A stretch of 64,000 bases of DNA from an uncultured Lachnospiraceae bacterium (GCA_947589155.1 CANQBH010000007.1:1-64000), one strand, 5' to 3'. Shown: positions 25,467 through 34,950, counted from the stretch's first letter. Translations and numbers: made by a program. Notes: generated from the letters alone by a model not told the origin.

Positions 25467-27164
25467 TTAGTTCTTAGTCGCGTACATAAAGTACTTCATG
25501 CCGAATACCGTTGAGTAGATACCGTCTACGTTCGGCTTCTGCAAATAGATGTCGTTATAGAAGTAGATCGGGATAACCGCCCAGGTATCCATGAGCATAT
25601 CCTCTGCCTTATGACATGCTTCCAGACGCGCTTCCATATCGGTAGAGGTACGGATCGTCTGGATCAGCTGATCGTACTCATCCCACTGTGGAGCCCATGA
25701 CTCAGGGTTTACGCCAAACTGCATGTCGTTGTTTCCTGAAGATGACTCAAACAGGTCAAGCATGTTGATCGGGTCGTTGTAATCGGCTACCCAGCCCTCA
25801 CGGCAGAAGTCGTAGTTACCGTTCTTCCTGTCGTCAAGGAAGACGTTCCACTCCTCGGTCTGAATGGTCAGCTCGATGCCTACGAGAGCCAGATCCTGCT
25901 GGATGGCTTCCGCGATATCAGTATGTCCGGTACCGTCGTTGACCAGATATTCGATAGACAGAGCCGGTGAGATACTATACGTACCGTCGCCCTTGTCTTC
26001 CATCGTGTAACCTGCTTCTTCCAGAAGTTTTACAGCGTCTTCAACCATGTCCGCGCCGGTCGCTTCCGCATCATAGTAAGAAACGTCCGCGGTCTTGTAG
26101 ATACCGCCGTTGCCGTCCGCCATACCTGCCGGTACGAAAGAGTCCGCCGGAACCTGTCCGGTCTGGCCGATGTTCTCTACGATGTAGTTACGGTCGATCA
26201 GCATGGAGATCGCCTGACGCATCTTTGCAGCCTGCTCTACCGTCTTGCCTTCAAAGATCTTGCTGTTTACGTTGAAACCGACATAGTAGGTTCCGAGCTG
26301 ATCCATGATATGGAACTCGTCAGAATCCTGTACGTTCTTGATCTCGTCGTTTGGAACAGTGTCTGCAAAGTCAAGGCTGCCGTCCTGATATGCCGCATAA
26401 ATGGCCGTATCGTCAGCGCTCAGCATGAAGTGCAGTTCTTCGATCTTAACGTTGTCCGCGTCATAGAAGTTATCATTCTTGACATAGACCATGCTCTCCT
26501 CATGAGACCATTCCTTTAAGGTGTAAGCGCCGTTGCAGACAAAGCCTGCTTCCTGCGCCCATGCGCCCGGGGTGTCTCCGTTCGGGTTCGCTGCCTCTAC
26601 GTCCTTCTGATAAACCGGAAGGTAGGTAGGGAAAGCAACCAAATCAAGGAAGTACGGGCAAGGGTTCGTCAGCGTAACAACGATCGTGTTATCGTCCGGA
26701 GCCTCAACTGCCAGCGTGCCGTCGTCGTTATGAACGATGATATCGAACATATAAGAGTAGTCGGCAGCCGTCTCATCGGCAGCGGCGCGGTTCCAGCTGT
26801 AAACAAAGTCGTTAGCCGTCAGCGCTTCGCCGTTGGACCACTTAGAGTCCTTTACCTTGAATGTGTAGGTGCATTCGTCCTCGGATACCTCAGGCTCGCC
26901 GTCAGCCAGCGCCGGTACAAGGTCGCCGTTCTTGTCGTAGGTATAAAGGCCGACGAAAGAATTGACCGCCAGACAGCCGCCGTCAACGGATGAGTTTAAG
27001 GCAGGGTCAAGGTAATCCGGTTCTGAAGCCAGGTTGATGGACAACACGCTGGTATCAGAACTCGTCGCGTTGTTTGCGGCATCGTCTTTCTTGTCGTTGC
27101 CGCAAGCCACAAGACCTACCGCCATGCAGGCAATAAGTAATGCGGAAACCAATTTCCTTTTCAT
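25467..27164 (-). CDS. oppA: Oligopeptide ABC transporter substrate-binding lipoprotein
   Basis: A 565-residue cluster C (SBP_bac_5) binding protein that captures peptides outside the membrane for OppBCDF. The N-terminus is a lipoprotein signal (MKRKLVSALLIACMAVGLVACG), with the lipidated Cys in the LVAC box and a flexible Asn/Asp/Ser linker after it. The family signature EPDYLDPALNS and later motifs are present. Base composition looks lower in GC than neighbouring genes, as is common in highly expressed genes. It has an AAGGAGG site and is the last opp gene, after a hairpin. Confidence 0.95.
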   Translation of the reverse strand: MKRKLVSALLIACMAVGLVACGNDKKDDAANNATSSDTSVLSINLASEPDYLDPALNSSVDGGCLAVNSFVGLYTYDKNGDLVPALADGEPEVSEDECTYTFKVKDSKWSNGEALTANDFVYSWNRAAADETAADYSYMFDIIVHNDDGTLAVEAPDDNTIVVTLTNPCPYFLDLVAFPTYLPVYQKDVEAANPNGDTPGAWAQEAGFVCNGAYTLKEWSHEESMVYVKNDNFYDADNVKIEELHFMLSADDTAIYAAYQDGSLDFADTVPNDEIKNVQDSDEFHIMDQLGTYYVGFNVNSKIFEGKTVEQAAKMRQAISMLIDRNYIVENIGQTGQVPADSFVPAGMADGNGGIYKTADVSYYDAEATGADMVEDAVKLLEEAGYTMEDKGDGTYSISPALSIEYLVNDGTGHTDIAEAIQQDLALVGIELTIQTEEWNVFLDDRKNGNYDFCREGWVADYNDPINMLDLFESSSGNNDMQFGVNPESWAPQWDEYDQLIQTIRTSTDMEARLEACHKAEDMLMDTWAVIPIYFYNDIYLQKPNVDGIYSTVFGMKYFMYATKN

Positions 27165-27201
27165 AATTTTTCCTCCTTAATAAAAATGGATAAATTGGAT
27201 C

Positions 27202-27230
27202 TATGTTTATCCTTGTCAGACAAGGGATAA
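27202..27230 (-). other. Intercistronic hairpin between oppF and oppA
   Basis: GTTTATCC-CTTGT pairs with ACAAGGATAAAC around a CTG loop, with one bulge. No T-run follows, so it is more likely an mRNA-stability or processing element than a terminator. It could set the higher level of oppA mRNA. Confidence 0.6.
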
Positions 27231-27232
27231 AC

Positions 27233-28288
27233 CTATTTGTTCCAGCAGGCGACCATATGGCCGTCTCCCCTGTCGGACAGCGGCGGCATCTCGGCCGCGC
27301 ACTGCTCCGTCGCGTAGCGGCACCTCGTGCGGAACGGGCAGCCGGACGGCATATTCAGCGGGCTCGGCACGTCGCCCTCAAGGACGATACGCTTGCTGTG
27401 GCGCGCCGTCTCCGGATCCGGAATTGGGACCGCCGACAGCAGGCTCAAGGTGTACGGATGTATCGGACTGCCGTTGAGTTCGTCCGCATCCGCGATCTCC
27501 ACGACCTTGCCGAGATACATCACGGCGATCCGGTCGGAGATATGGTGTACGACCAGAAGATCGTGGGCGATGAACAGATACGCCACGCCCAGTTTGTCCT
27601 GCAGTTCTTCAAACATATTGACGACCTGCGCCTGAATGGAAACATCCAGCGCGGAGACCGCCTCGTCGCAGACGATGAATTTCGGATTGACCGCAAGGGC
27701 GCGCGCAATGCCGATCCTCTGGCGCTGGCCGCCGGAGAACTCATGCGCGTAGCGCATTGCGTGTTCGGCGTTGAGCCCGACGAGTTCCATCAGTTCCAGG
27801 ATCTTGTCGCGCCGCTCCGCCTTTGAGGAATAGAGTTTGTGGACGTCCAGAGGCTCGCCGATGATGTCTTCGACCGTCATTCGCGGATTCAGCGAAGAAT
27901 ACGGATCCTGAAAGACCATCTGCATCTGCCGCCGGAACGGGAACATATCCGGCTCGATCGCCGGCCCTTTGACGGGCTTTCCGGAAGCGTCGAGCACGGG
28001 CCTGCCGTTCTCATCGTACTGCTCGCCGGTGTCAAGGAGCACCTTCCCGTCGAAAGTGATCCTGCCCGCCGTCGGCTGGTAGAGCCGCAGCAGGGAACGT
28101 CCGACCGTCGTCTTGCCGCAGCCGCTCTCGCCCACAAGGCCGAGCGTTTCACCGGGACGGATCGCGAAACTCACGTCGTCCACGGCTTTGAGCATGACGG
28201 TATGGAAACCCTGACGTACAGGGAAATATTGCTTTAAGTGTTCTACCTCCAGAAGGTATTCTGACGTTGTCTTTGCTTCATTCGCCAT
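27233..28288 (-). CDS. oppF: Oligopeptide ABC transporter ATP-binding protein
   Basis: A 351-residue ATPase that pairs with OppD to power peptide import. Walker [12 protein letters not shown], the ABC signature [15 protein letters not shown], Walker [14 protein letters not shown] and the H-loop IAHDLLVV are intact. The C-terminal extension [15 protein letters not shown] supplies a cysteine set typical of Opp/Dpp ATPases. Its start overlaps the oppD end by 11 bases. Confidence 0.96.
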   Translation of the reverse strand: MANEAKTTSEYLLEVEHLKQYFPVRQGFHTVMLKAVDDVSFAIRPGETLGLVGESGCGKTTVGRSLLRLYQPTAGRITFDGKVLLDTGEQYDENGRPVLDASGKPVKGPAIEPDMFPFRRQMQMVFQDPYSSLNPRMTVEDIIGEPLDVHKLYSSKAERRDKILELMELVGLNAEHAMRYAHEFSGGQRQRIGIARALAVNPKFIVCDEAVSALDVSIQAQVVNMFEELQDKLGVAYLFIAHDLLVVHHISDRIAVMYLGKVVEIADADELNGSPIHPYTLSLLSAVPIPDPETARHSKRIVLEGDVPSPLNMPSGCPFRTRCRYATEQCAAEMPPLSDRGDGHMVACWNK

Positions 28289-29291
28289 TCCCGTTTTCCT
28301 CCTGTGAATCGTATAGTTCCTTCACATTCATCCAGCAGCTTGCCAGATGATCGTCGCCTACCCGGTACTCGTCCGGCTTCTGCGTCAGGCAGATCTTCAT
28401 CGCGGCGTCGCACCGCGGGCAGAACGCGCAGCCTTCCGGCATTTGCAGAAGGTTGATCGGCGTGCCGCCGATCGGCACGAGGCGTTCGTTCATATTGTCC
28501 GCTCTCGGGATGGACCGCAGCAGGCCCTTGGTATATTCATGGGCCGGATGGTAGAAAATCGCGTCCGCCGTACCGCGCTCGCAGACGCGGCCGCCGTACA
28601 TCACAAGGATCTCGTCGCACATGCTGGCGATCACGCCGAGGTCGTGCGTGACCATGATGATCGCCATGCCCATTTTTTTCTGTAATTCCTGCATCAGTTC
28701 GAGGATCTGCGCCTGAATCGTCACGTCGAGCGCCGTCGTCGGCTCGTCCGCGATCAGGATATCCGGTTCGCAGGCCAGCGCCATCGCGATCATGACCCTC
28801 TGGCGCATACCGCCGGAAAGTTCGTGCGGATACTGCTTCACGCGCGCCTCCGGCTCGTTGACGCCCACGAGCGTCAGCATCTCGATCGCGCGCTCCTTCG
28901 CCTCTTTTTTCGTCTTGTCGGTGTGAAGAAGGATCGCCTCCTCCAACTGATAGCCGATCGTAAAGACCGGATTCAGGCTCGTCATCGGATCCTGAAAGAT
29001 GATCGAGCATTTGGAGCCGCGGAACGCCTGCATCTGCTTCGCGTTCCATTTTGTGAGGTCTTCGCCCTTGAACTTCACGCTTCCTTCCACGATGCGTCCG
29101 GTCTCCGCCAGAATCTGCATGATGGAATATGCGGTCACGGACTTGCCGGAACCCGACTCGCCCACGATGCCCAGCGTCTTTCCGGCGTCCAGCCGGAAGG
29201 TCAGGCCGTTGACCGCGCGGACCTCTCCGTTATCGGTAAAGAAACTCGTATGTAGGTTTTCTACCTGTAATAGTGTGTTATTTTCACTCAT
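28278..29291 (-). CDS. oppD: Oligopeptide ABC transporter ATP-binding protein
   Basis: A 337-residue partner of OppF. Walker A is [13 protein letters not shown], the signature [15 protein letters not shown], Walker [14 protein letters not shown] and the H-loop VTHDLGV. The Cys-rich C-terminal motif is [15 protein letters not shown]. It begins 13 bases after oppC with an AAGGAG site. Confidence 0.96.
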   Translation of the reverse strand: MSENNTLLQVENLHTSFFTDNGEVRAVNGLTFRLDAGKTLGIVGESGSGKSVTAYSIMQILAETGRIVEGSVKFKGEDLTKWNAKQMQAFRGSKCSIIFQDPMTSLNPVFTIGYQLEEAILLHTDKTKKEAKERAIEMLTLVGVNEPEARVKQYPHELSGGMRQRVMIAMALACEPDILIADEPTTALDVTIQAQILELMQELQKKMGMAIIMVTHDLGVIASMCDEILVMYGGRVCERGTADAIFYHPAHEYTKGLLRSIPRADNMNERLVPIGGTPINLLQMPEGCAFCPRCDAAMKICLTQKPDEYRVGDDHLASCWMNVKELYDSQEENGNGE

Positions 29292-29304
29292 GTATCGTTT
29301 CTCC

Positions 29305-30399
29305 TTAATTCAACTTAGAGTCGAAAGCATCCCGAAGGCCGTCGCCCAGCAGATTCAGCGCCAGCACGATCAGGCAGATCACGAGCGCCGGAATGACGAG
29401 GCGGTGCGGATAAGACTGCAATCCGCTCCTCGCGTCGTTCGCCAGACTTCCGAGAGAGGTCAGCGGCGCGGATACGCCAAGGCCGAGGAAACTCAGATAA
29501 CTCTCCGTAAAGATCGCGCTCGGCACCTGCAGCGCGGTCGTGATGATAACGACGGAAAGGATGTTCGGGAAGATATGTTTTTTCAGGATCTGACGGTCCT
29601 TCGTTCCGATACACTTCGCCGCGAGGACGTATTCGTTGTTTTTGATCGTCAGGATCTGCCCGCGGATCAGGCGCGCCATGCCGACCCAGTAAAGCAGGGA
29701 GAACACGACGAACATGGAGATCATGTTGACGCCGAGCCTTGCAAAGACGGTTCCCGTAATCAGGGGCTCCAGCGTCTGATCCAGCACCACGGAAAGCAGG
29801 ATGATGATCAGCATATCGGGCAGCGAATAGATCACGTCCACGATACGCATCATGACCAGATCCACCTTGCCGCCGAAATAACCCGCGATCGAGCCGTATA
29901 ACAGGCCGATGATCAGGACCATGATCGCCGCTACGACGCCGACGGACAGGCTGACCCTCGTGCCGTAGATCACGCGGATGAAGTAATCCCGACTCAGAGA
30001 ATCCGTTCCGAAGATGTGCGGAAAGAGTTTTTCGCCGGTGCGGTCCATGTACTGCTGCTCCATCTTGGAGTATTCAAACGGCGCGAGATTGGCAGCGCTC
30101 TTGTCCCTCTTGCCGTCGATGGAGATGATCTCCGAATAACTGTACGGTACGATGTGCGGCGCGATGATGATGATAAGGATGATCGCCGCCAGCACGATGA
30201 TGCTTCCCATCGCCAGCGGGTTCTTGCGCAGCCGCCGCATACCGTCGCGGAAGAAGGTGGTGGACTCTCCCATGACGTCCTGCTGCTTCTTTTCCTCGTC
30301 GGTCGCCTTTTCAAAGGACGAAGGATTGAACCGGCTCAGGTCGATCTGGGCCGAAAGAAACTGTCTTTTTTTATATTGTTCACGATCTGTTCCCTGCAT
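29305..30399 (-). CDS. oppC: Oligopeptide ABC transporter permease
   Basis: A 364-residue inner-membrane permease with an N-terminal OppC-type extension, one membrane segment near residue 65-85, a periplasmic-side loop, then five more segments. The EAA loop that contacts the ATPases is visible as EYVLAAKCIGTKDRQILKKHIFPN. It forms the channel with OppB and lies 19 bases after it. Confidence 0.95.
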   Translation of the reverse strand: MQGTDREQYKKRQFLSAQIDLSRFNPSSFEKATDEEKKQQDVMGESTTFFRDGMRRLRKNPLAMGSIIVLAAIILIIIIAPHIVPYSYSEIISIDGKRDKSAANLAPFEYSKMEQQYMDRTGEKLFPHIFGTDSLSRDYFIRVIYGTRVSLSVGVVAAIMVLIIGLLYGSIAGYFGGKVDLVMMRIVDVIYSLPDMLIIILLSVVLDQTLEPLITGTVFARLGVNMISMFVVFSLLYWVGMARLIRGQILTIKNNEYVLAAKCIGTKDRQILKKHIFPNILSVVIITTALQVPSAIFTESYLSFLGLGVSAPLTSLGSLANDARSGLQSYPHRLVIPALVICLIVLALNLLGDGLRDAFDSKLN

Positions 30400-30418
30400 G
30401 ATGTTCTCCTATCCTCAT

Positions 30419-31330
30419 TTAATCAAATGTAATGCGCGGATCGATGATCTTGTACGCGATATCCGTCAGAAGGTTGGCCACGACCATCAAAATCGCGAGA
30501 AACATCGTCGTCGCCATGATCATGGTGTAATCGCGGCTCGTGATACTCGTAACGAACGCGGAACCCAGACCGCCGATCGTAAAGATACTCTCAACGACCA
30601 TGGACCCCGTCAGGATATAGGCCACCATCGGGCCGACATAGGTCACGACCGGAATCAGGGCGTTGCGCAGCGCGTGACGGAAGATCACATGCACGCCGGA
30701 GACGCCTTTCGCTCTCGCGGTACGGACGTAATCCTGACCGAGGGCGTCCAGCATACTCGTCTTTGTCAGACGCGTGATATACGCCATCGGATAGACCATG
30801 AGCGCGATCACCGGAAGCAGGATACTCTGATTCTGGGACGACCACACCGGCACCCAGCCGAGTTTCATACAGAAGACCAGAAGCAGCAGCGTCGCCAGCA
30901 CGAACGACGGCATTGCCGTGCCCAGCGTCGTCAGAAAGACGATGAGCCGGTCCGGCCACCTGTTACGCGTCAGCGCGGCGATCGAGCCGAGGATCAGGCC
31001 GAAGATGATCGCAAAGATCGCCGCCAGCCCGCCGAGGCGCGCGCTGACTTTGAATTTTGTGGAGATATCCGTCCAGATATCCCGCCCTGTTTTTAAGGAA
31101 ACGCCCCAGTCGCCGTGAAGCAGGTTGTTCATATAGATCACATACTGCTGCGGCACGGGCTTGTCCAGATTGTATCTTTCTTCCAGCACCCTCTGTACCG
31201 CCGGGGAAGCGGCCTTTTCCTTATTGAACGGCCCGCCCGGGATCAGATTCATCGCGAAAAAGGTAATGGCGCTGATGGCGGCGACGGATACGACCGCCAG
31301 TGCGATTCTCTTCAAAATGTACTCTCCCAA
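30419..31330 (-). CDS. oppB: Oligopeptide ABC transporter permease
   Basis: A 303-residue, six-segment permease and the first opp gene. The EAA motif reads DYVRTARAKGVSGVHVIFRHALRN within the second half. The start appears to be TTG (31328-31330), preceded by AGAGGTG; no ATG in frame has a better site. A promoter and a terminator-bearing leader lie upstream. Confidence 0.95.
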   Translation of the reverse strand: MGEYILKRIALAVVSVAAISAITFFAMNLIPGGPFNKEKAASPAVQRVLEERYNLDKPVPQQYVIYMNNLLHGDWGVSLKTGRDIWTDISTKFKVSARLGGLAAIFAIIFGLILGSIAALTRNRWPDRLIVFLTTLGTAMPSFVLATLLLLVFCMKLGWVPVWSSQNQSILLPVIALMVYPMAYITRLTKTSMLDALGQDYVRTARAKGVSGVHVIFRHALRNALIPVVTYVGPMVAYILTGSMVVESIFTIGGLGSAFVTSITSRDYTMIMATTMFLAILMVVANLLTDIAYKIIDPRITFD

Positions 31331-31387
31331 AAACGTTCACCTCTTATTTTTTATTTTACCGGTTCACTGCGCTAAAGCGATGAAAAC

Positions 31388-31428
31388 AAAAAATGCAATG
31401 GCCAGTCAATGTCACATGCTCCATTGCA
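31388..31428 (-). terminator. Terminator/attenuator in the opp leader
   Basis: TGCAATGG pairs with CCATTGCA across a 19-base loop, and six T residues follow on the minus strand. T residues also follow on the plus strand, so it could work both ways. It is downstream of the opp promoter and upstream of oppB, the position of an attenuator. Confidence 0.8.
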
Positions 31429-31485
31429 TCTTTTTTCTAATTTCTCATCAACTCCGGCGCCTTCGCTGATATCTCAACTTCTATT

Positions 31486-31514
31486 ACTTTATATGCTTTT
31501 TACATTTTTGTCAA
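31486..31514 (-). promoter_or_regulatory. Sigma-A promoter for the opp operon
   Basis: TTGACA (31509-31514), 17-base spacer, TAAAGT (31486-31491) on the minus strand, implying a leader of about 150 bases before oppB. Confidence 0.75.
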
Positions 31515-31552
31515 GATTTGTTCCTTATTTTTTCACAAAATGGGCGCGGCCT

Positions 31553-32872
31553 TTACAGGCGCGTCTCCACAAAGATGTCGTAGATCGCCTTGATCGCGTT
31601 CTCAAAATCGTTGTTGCTCACGCCGATGATGATGTTTAACTCGGAGGAACCCTGATCGATCATCTTGACGTTAATGCTCGCGTGGGCGAGCGCCGAAAAG
31701 ATCCTTCCCGCCGTACCGCGCGTGGCGCGCATACCGCGTCCCACGACCGCGATCAGCGCGAGATCCCCCTCGAGGTCGATCAGATCCGGACGGCAGTACC
31801 GCCGCAGCGCGCCGATGACCTGCTGCTCCTTGCCTTCAAATTCCTCCTGATGGACGAAGACCGTCATCGTGTCGATACCGGACGGCATATGCTCGATCGA
31901 GATCCCGTTTTCTTCAAACGCCTGCAATGCTTTTCGGCAGAAACCGACCTCGGAATTCATCATGTCCTTGTCGATGCTGACCGCGACAAAGCCTTTCTTG
32001 CCCGCGATTCCGGTGATCGTGTACTCCGCCTTCCGGCAGGTGCTCTCCACGATCAGCGTGCCCGGGTCGTCCGGATCGTTGGTATTGCGGATATTGATCG
32101 GGATCCCCGCCTGACGCACCGGAAAGATCGCGTCCTCATGCAGGACGGTCGCCCCCATATAGGAAAGTTCCCGCAGTTCGCGGTAGGTGATGAGTTTGAT
32201 CGGCTGCGCGTCCTTGATGATCCGCGGATCCGCCACGAGACAGCCGGAAACGTCCGTCCAGTTCTCGTACATGCCCGCGTGTACCGCTCTTGCCACGATG
32301 GAACCCGTGACGTCGGAGCCGCCGCGGGAAAACGTCCGGATCTTCCCCTGCGCGTCTGCGCCGTAGAATCCCGGAATGACCGCGCGCTCGCACTTTGCCA
32401 GACGCTCGGAAAGGATCCGGTTCGTCGTTTCCGCCTCAAAGCCGCCCTCGTCGTCAAAGCGGATCACCTCGGCCGCGTCGATGAACGTATAACCGAGGTA
32501 CTCGGCCATGACGATCCCGTTTAAGTATTCGCCGCGGCTCGCCGCGTAGTCCCTTCCCGCTTTCTGCGCGAAGTTCTCCCGTATCGTCTTAAATTCCCCG
32601 TCTAAAGAGAGGTTTAAGTTCAGCCCGTTGATGATGGAAAGATACCGCTCCTTGATCTTGCGGAGCAGCGGCTTGAAATCCTCCTCCGCCTCCGCGAGGT
32701 CGTAGCAGCGGTACAGCATATCCGTGACCTTGTCGTCCTTCGCGCTGCGCCTGCCCGGCGCGCTCGGTATGACGTATCTCCTGTCTTTATCTGCGCGGAC
32801 GATCTCCCCCGCCTTGGCAAACTGCGTGGCGCTGGCCAGTGAACTTCCGCCGAATTTTACAACTTTTACCAT
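31553..32872 (-). CDS. lysC: Aspartate kinase
   Basis: Phosphorylates aspartate, the first step to lysine, threonine and methionine. The 439-residue protein opens with the kinase motif VVKFGGSSLA and has the aspartate/ATP site FSRGGSDVTGSIVA. The C-terminal part holds two ACT domains (GFVAVSIDKDMMNSEVGFCRKAL and LIAVVGRGMRATRGTAGRIFSAL), which usually give feedback inhibition. It stands alone under a strong promoter; no lysine riboswitch was recognised in the short leader. Confidence 0.95.
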   Translation of the reverse strand: MVKVVKFGGSSLASATQFAKAGEIVRADKDRRYVIPSAPGRRSAKDDKVTDMLYRCYDLAEAEEDFKPLLRKIKERYLSIINGLNLNLSLDGEFKTIRENFAQKAGRDYAASRGEYLNGIVMAEYLGYTFIDAAEVIRFDDEGGFEAETTNRILSERLAKCERAVIPGFYGADAQGKIRTFSRGGSDVTGSIVARAVHAGMYENWTDVSGCLVADPRIIKDAQPIKLITYRELRELSYMGATVLHEDAIFPVRQAGIPINIRNTNDPDDPGTLIVESTCRKAEYTITGIAGKKGFVAVSIDKDMMNSEVGFCRKALQAFEENGISIEHMPSGIDTMTVFVHQEEFEGKEQQVIGALRRYCRPDLIDLEGDLALIAVVGRGMRATRGTAGRIFSALAHASINVKMIDQGSSELNIIIGVSNNDFENAIKAIYDIFVETRL

Positions 32873-32918
32873 TTGTTCTCCCGCTCCTTACGTTTTCCTT
32901 CTTTTTGTCACGCACGCT

Positions 32919-32947
32919 ATTATACTACAATATATGACGGATTGCAA
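32919..32947 (-). promoter_or_regulatory. Promoter for the aspartate kinase gene
   Basis: TTGCAA (32942-32947), 17-base spacer, TATAAT (32919-32924) on the minus strand. Confidence 0.85.
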
Positions 32948-33009
32948 AAGCGGGTTCCGCGGCGCAAAAAACGCGTGGTTTACGGCGCAAAAGACCGCGC
33001 TTTGCACGC

Positions 33010-33034
33010 AAAAAAACGCGGCGCGCCGCGTTTT
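33010..33034 (-). terminator. Terminator after the small HTH gene
   Basis: An almost perfect palindrome (AAAACGCGGC/GCGCCGCGTTTT) ending in seven T residues on the minus strand, beginning immediately after the stop codon. Confidence 0.9.
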
Positions 33035-33035
33035 C

Positions 33036-33239
33036 TTATCGCCGGATCTCCTCCGGCTCGACCTGCAGATACTCGCAGAGCACGAGAAGTTCCGTGGCGT
33101 TGAGCGCCGATGCCCCGTCCGGACGCAACTTGCGGACGGCGATGCCGGTGTCCCGGGAGACACGGCAGGGCTCGATCCGGTTTTCCTGCAGATAATTTGC
33201 GATGTCCGATGTTACGTTTGTCTTTCCCAAATTCCTCAC
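33036..33239 (-). CDS. Small HTH (XRE-like) DNA-binding protein
   Basis: A 67-residue protein, all one helix-turn-helix domain: SDIANYLQENRIEPCRVSRDTG...ATELLVLCEYLQVEPEEIRR. The ending resembles the last helices of Cro/C1-type repressors. The start is probably GTG at 33237-33239. The gene has its own consensus promoter with an inverted repeat in the spacer and its own terminator, so it is a real monocistronic gene, perhaps self-regulated (inference). Targets are unknown. Confidence 0.72.
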   Translation of the reverse strand: MRNLGKTNVTSDIANYLQENRIEPCRVSRDTGIAVRKLRPDGASALNATELLVLCEYLQVEPEEIRR

Positions 33240-33280
33240 CGCTCTTCCGTTTATTCCATGACGATCTGCTCCATACTGTT

Positions 33281-33309
33281 ATTATATTCTCTGTATCCGA
33301 GAATTTCAA
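33281..33309 (-). promoter_or_regulatory. Promoter of the small HTH gene
   Basis: TTGAAA (33304-33309), 17-base spacer, TATAAT (33281-33286) on the minus strand. Confidence 0.85.
33286..33304. promoter_or_regulatory. Inverted-repeat operator candidate
   Basis: ATTCTC-N7-GAGAAT fills the spacer between the -35 and -10 boxes of the minus-strand HTH promoter, an ideal position for a repressor. It is about 50 bases upstream of the -35 of the divergent HTH gene. Confidence 0.55.
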
Positions 33310-33349
33310 CGACTGTTTTTTGACGCGTTTCTGGATGAAAAAGAAGTGA

Positions 33350-33378
33350 TTGACGCTGTTTCAGGTCTGGGATATGAT
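33350..33378 (+). promoter_or_regulatory. Promoter of the plus-strand HTH gene
   Basis: TTGACG (33350-33355), 17-base spacer, TATGAT (33373-33378), 23 bases before the ATG. Confidence 0.82.
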
Positions 33379-33401
33379 TTTAGAAAAAGAAAGGGCTGTT
33401 T

Positions 33402-33728
33402 ATGAAAAACCAGAAGATCGCCGCCGTATTAAAACAATACCGCAAGCTAAACGAATACTCCGTGAACGAAGTCGCCATCAAACTTCAGACGTACTCCTTA
33501 AAAGTGGCGCCCAAGACGATCTACGGCTGGGAAAGCGGCCAGTCGCAGCCGGACGCCGACACGCTGCTGATCCTCTGCGACATCTACCACATCGACAACA
33601 TCCTTGAGACCTTCGGCTACTCCAAAGTTCCCGCGTTCCACTGCACGCAGTTCGAAAAGCGCCTGATCTGCGCTTACCGCGAACATCCCGAAATGCAGAA
33701 AGCCGTAGAACGCCTGTTAGATCTCTGA
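33402..33728 (+). CDS. XRE-family transcriptional regulator
   Basis: A 108-residue protein with an N-terminal Cro/C1-type HTH (KIAAVLKQYRKLNEYSVNEVAIKL...PKTIYGWESGQSQPDADTLLILCDIYHI) and a short helical C-terminus. It has a good promoter and an AAAGGG ribosome site. It is divergent from the small HTH gene and its last 12 bases overlap the 3' end of the convergent alanyl-tRNA editing gene. The regulated genes are unknown. Confidence 0.88.
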   Translation: MKNQKIAAVLKQYRKLNEYSVNEVAIKLQTYSLKVAPKTIYGWESGQSQPDADTLLILCDIYHIDNILETFGYSKVPAFHCTQFEKRLICAYREHPEMQKAVERLLDL

Positions 33729-34922
33729 TAAGGCTTCCGCGAGCAGTTCCCTGATCCGCATCTTATCGCATTGGATGCTTCCCTGTATCATATCCGGCTT
33801 TCCGCCGCCTCTTGCTCCCGCACTGCAAAGCCGTTTTTCGATCGATACGCACTCCCCGCGCGTACTCCCTATCATATAATGATACGACGTTTCATCGGAA
33901 CCCGCAAAGATCCCGCAGACTTCCTTGCGTTCTTTCAAAAACGCGCGGATGACGTCGCGCATCGTCTTATCGTCCGCATCGTCCGTAAAGAACAGATACG
34001 GCGGGCCCCCGACGCTTTCTTCCAATCCCTTTGCCGCCGCCTGACGGCGCAGCTCCCCTATCTTATAGGAAAGTTCTCTCCGCTCATGAAGCGTCTGCTC
34101 CAGCCTCGCCGGAAGTTCCTCCCGCGCGGCGTTCAGGCTGTGCGCCAGCGACGAAAGGATCTCGTCCTGCCGCCGGAACGCCTCAAGCGCGCGGAATCCG
34201 CAGAGGATCGTCAGGCGCGTGCCGCCTTTATAACTCTGCGCGTCCATGATCTTTAAGATGCCGATCTCGCCGGTGCGCCTGACATGGGGCGCGCAGCAGG
34301 CGCAGACGTCCACGCCGGGGATCTCCACCAGACGCAGCGGCCCGTCGACCTCCTTCTTGCTGCGGTAAGAGATCCTCGCTTCTTCTTCCGCCGTCGGATA
34401 GAAGACCGTGACCGGAAGGTCGCGGCAGATCACCTGATTCGCCTTTGTTTCCAATTCCGCGCACTCCGCGCGGCTCAGCCCGCCGTCCACGTCCAGCGTG
34501 ACCGTGGAATCGCTCAGATGAAAGCCGACGTTGCGATACCCTTTATCGGTGCAGATCAGGCCGGAGAGGATGTGCTCCCCCGTGTGCTGCTGCATAAAGG
34601 AAAAACGACGGGCAAAGTCGATCCGTCCCCGCACCTTTTCGCCCGGCTTCAGCGGAGCGTCGGTCCTGTGGATGATCACGCCGTCTCTGATCTTCGCGTC
34701 CTTTACCCTGATCTCCTTCCCGTCGTCGGAAAGGAGCACGCCGCGGTCCGCGCTCTGCCCGCCCTGCTCCGGAAAAAACAGGGTCCGGTCGAGGATCACG
34801 CCATAGGCGTCCTCCCCGCCGGATCCCTTTTCTTTGTCCGCGTCCCACGCGGTGCAATCGGCTACTGTTGCCGTAAATTCGCTTTGATACGGTTCTTTGT
34901 CATACAGGCATATCGTCGCCAT
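33717..34922 (-). CDS. Alanyl-tRNA editing protein (AlaX-like, with DHHA1 domain)
   Basis: A free-standing editing enzyme that removes serine or glycine from mischarged tRNA-Ala. Of 401 residues, the N-terminal part resembles the AlaRS second-additional domain; QQHTGEHILSG (HxxxH) and CACCAPHVRRTGEIG (CxxxH) give the zinc-binding editing site. The C-terminal half ends in a DHHA1 domain (GGGKPDMIQGS). The ATG at 34922, behind AAAGGA, is preferred to the open frame back to 35003. It follows asnB by 28 bases, ending the EAL-EAL-asnB transcript. Confidence 0.9.
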   Translation of the reverse strand: MATICLYDKEPYQSEFTATVADCTAWDADKEKGSGGEDAYGVILDRTLFFPEQGGQSADRGVLLSDDGKEIRVKDAKIRDGVIIHRTDAPLKPGEKVRGRIDFARRFSFMQQHTGEHILSGLICTDKGYRNVGFHLSDSTVTLDVDGGLSRAECAELETKANQVICRDLPVTVFYPTAEEEARISYRSKKEVDGPLRLVEIPGVDVCACCAPHVRRTGEIGILKIMDAQSYKGGTRLTILCGFRALEAFRRQDEILSSLAHSLNAAREELPARLEQTLHERRELSYKIGELRRQAAAKGLEESVGGPPYLFFTDDADDKTMRDVIRAFLKERKEVCGIFAGSDETSYHYMIGSTRGECVSIEKRLCSAGARGGGKPDMIQGSIQCDKMRIRELLAEALSEI

Positions 34923-34950
34923 GTGTTTCCTTTCTGCGTCCGCCGCGGCG

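Noticed and set aside
32873..32918. Possible lysine riboswitch before the aspartate kinase gene
   Set aside because: The leader between the promoter and start codon is only about 40 bases, too short for an L-box.
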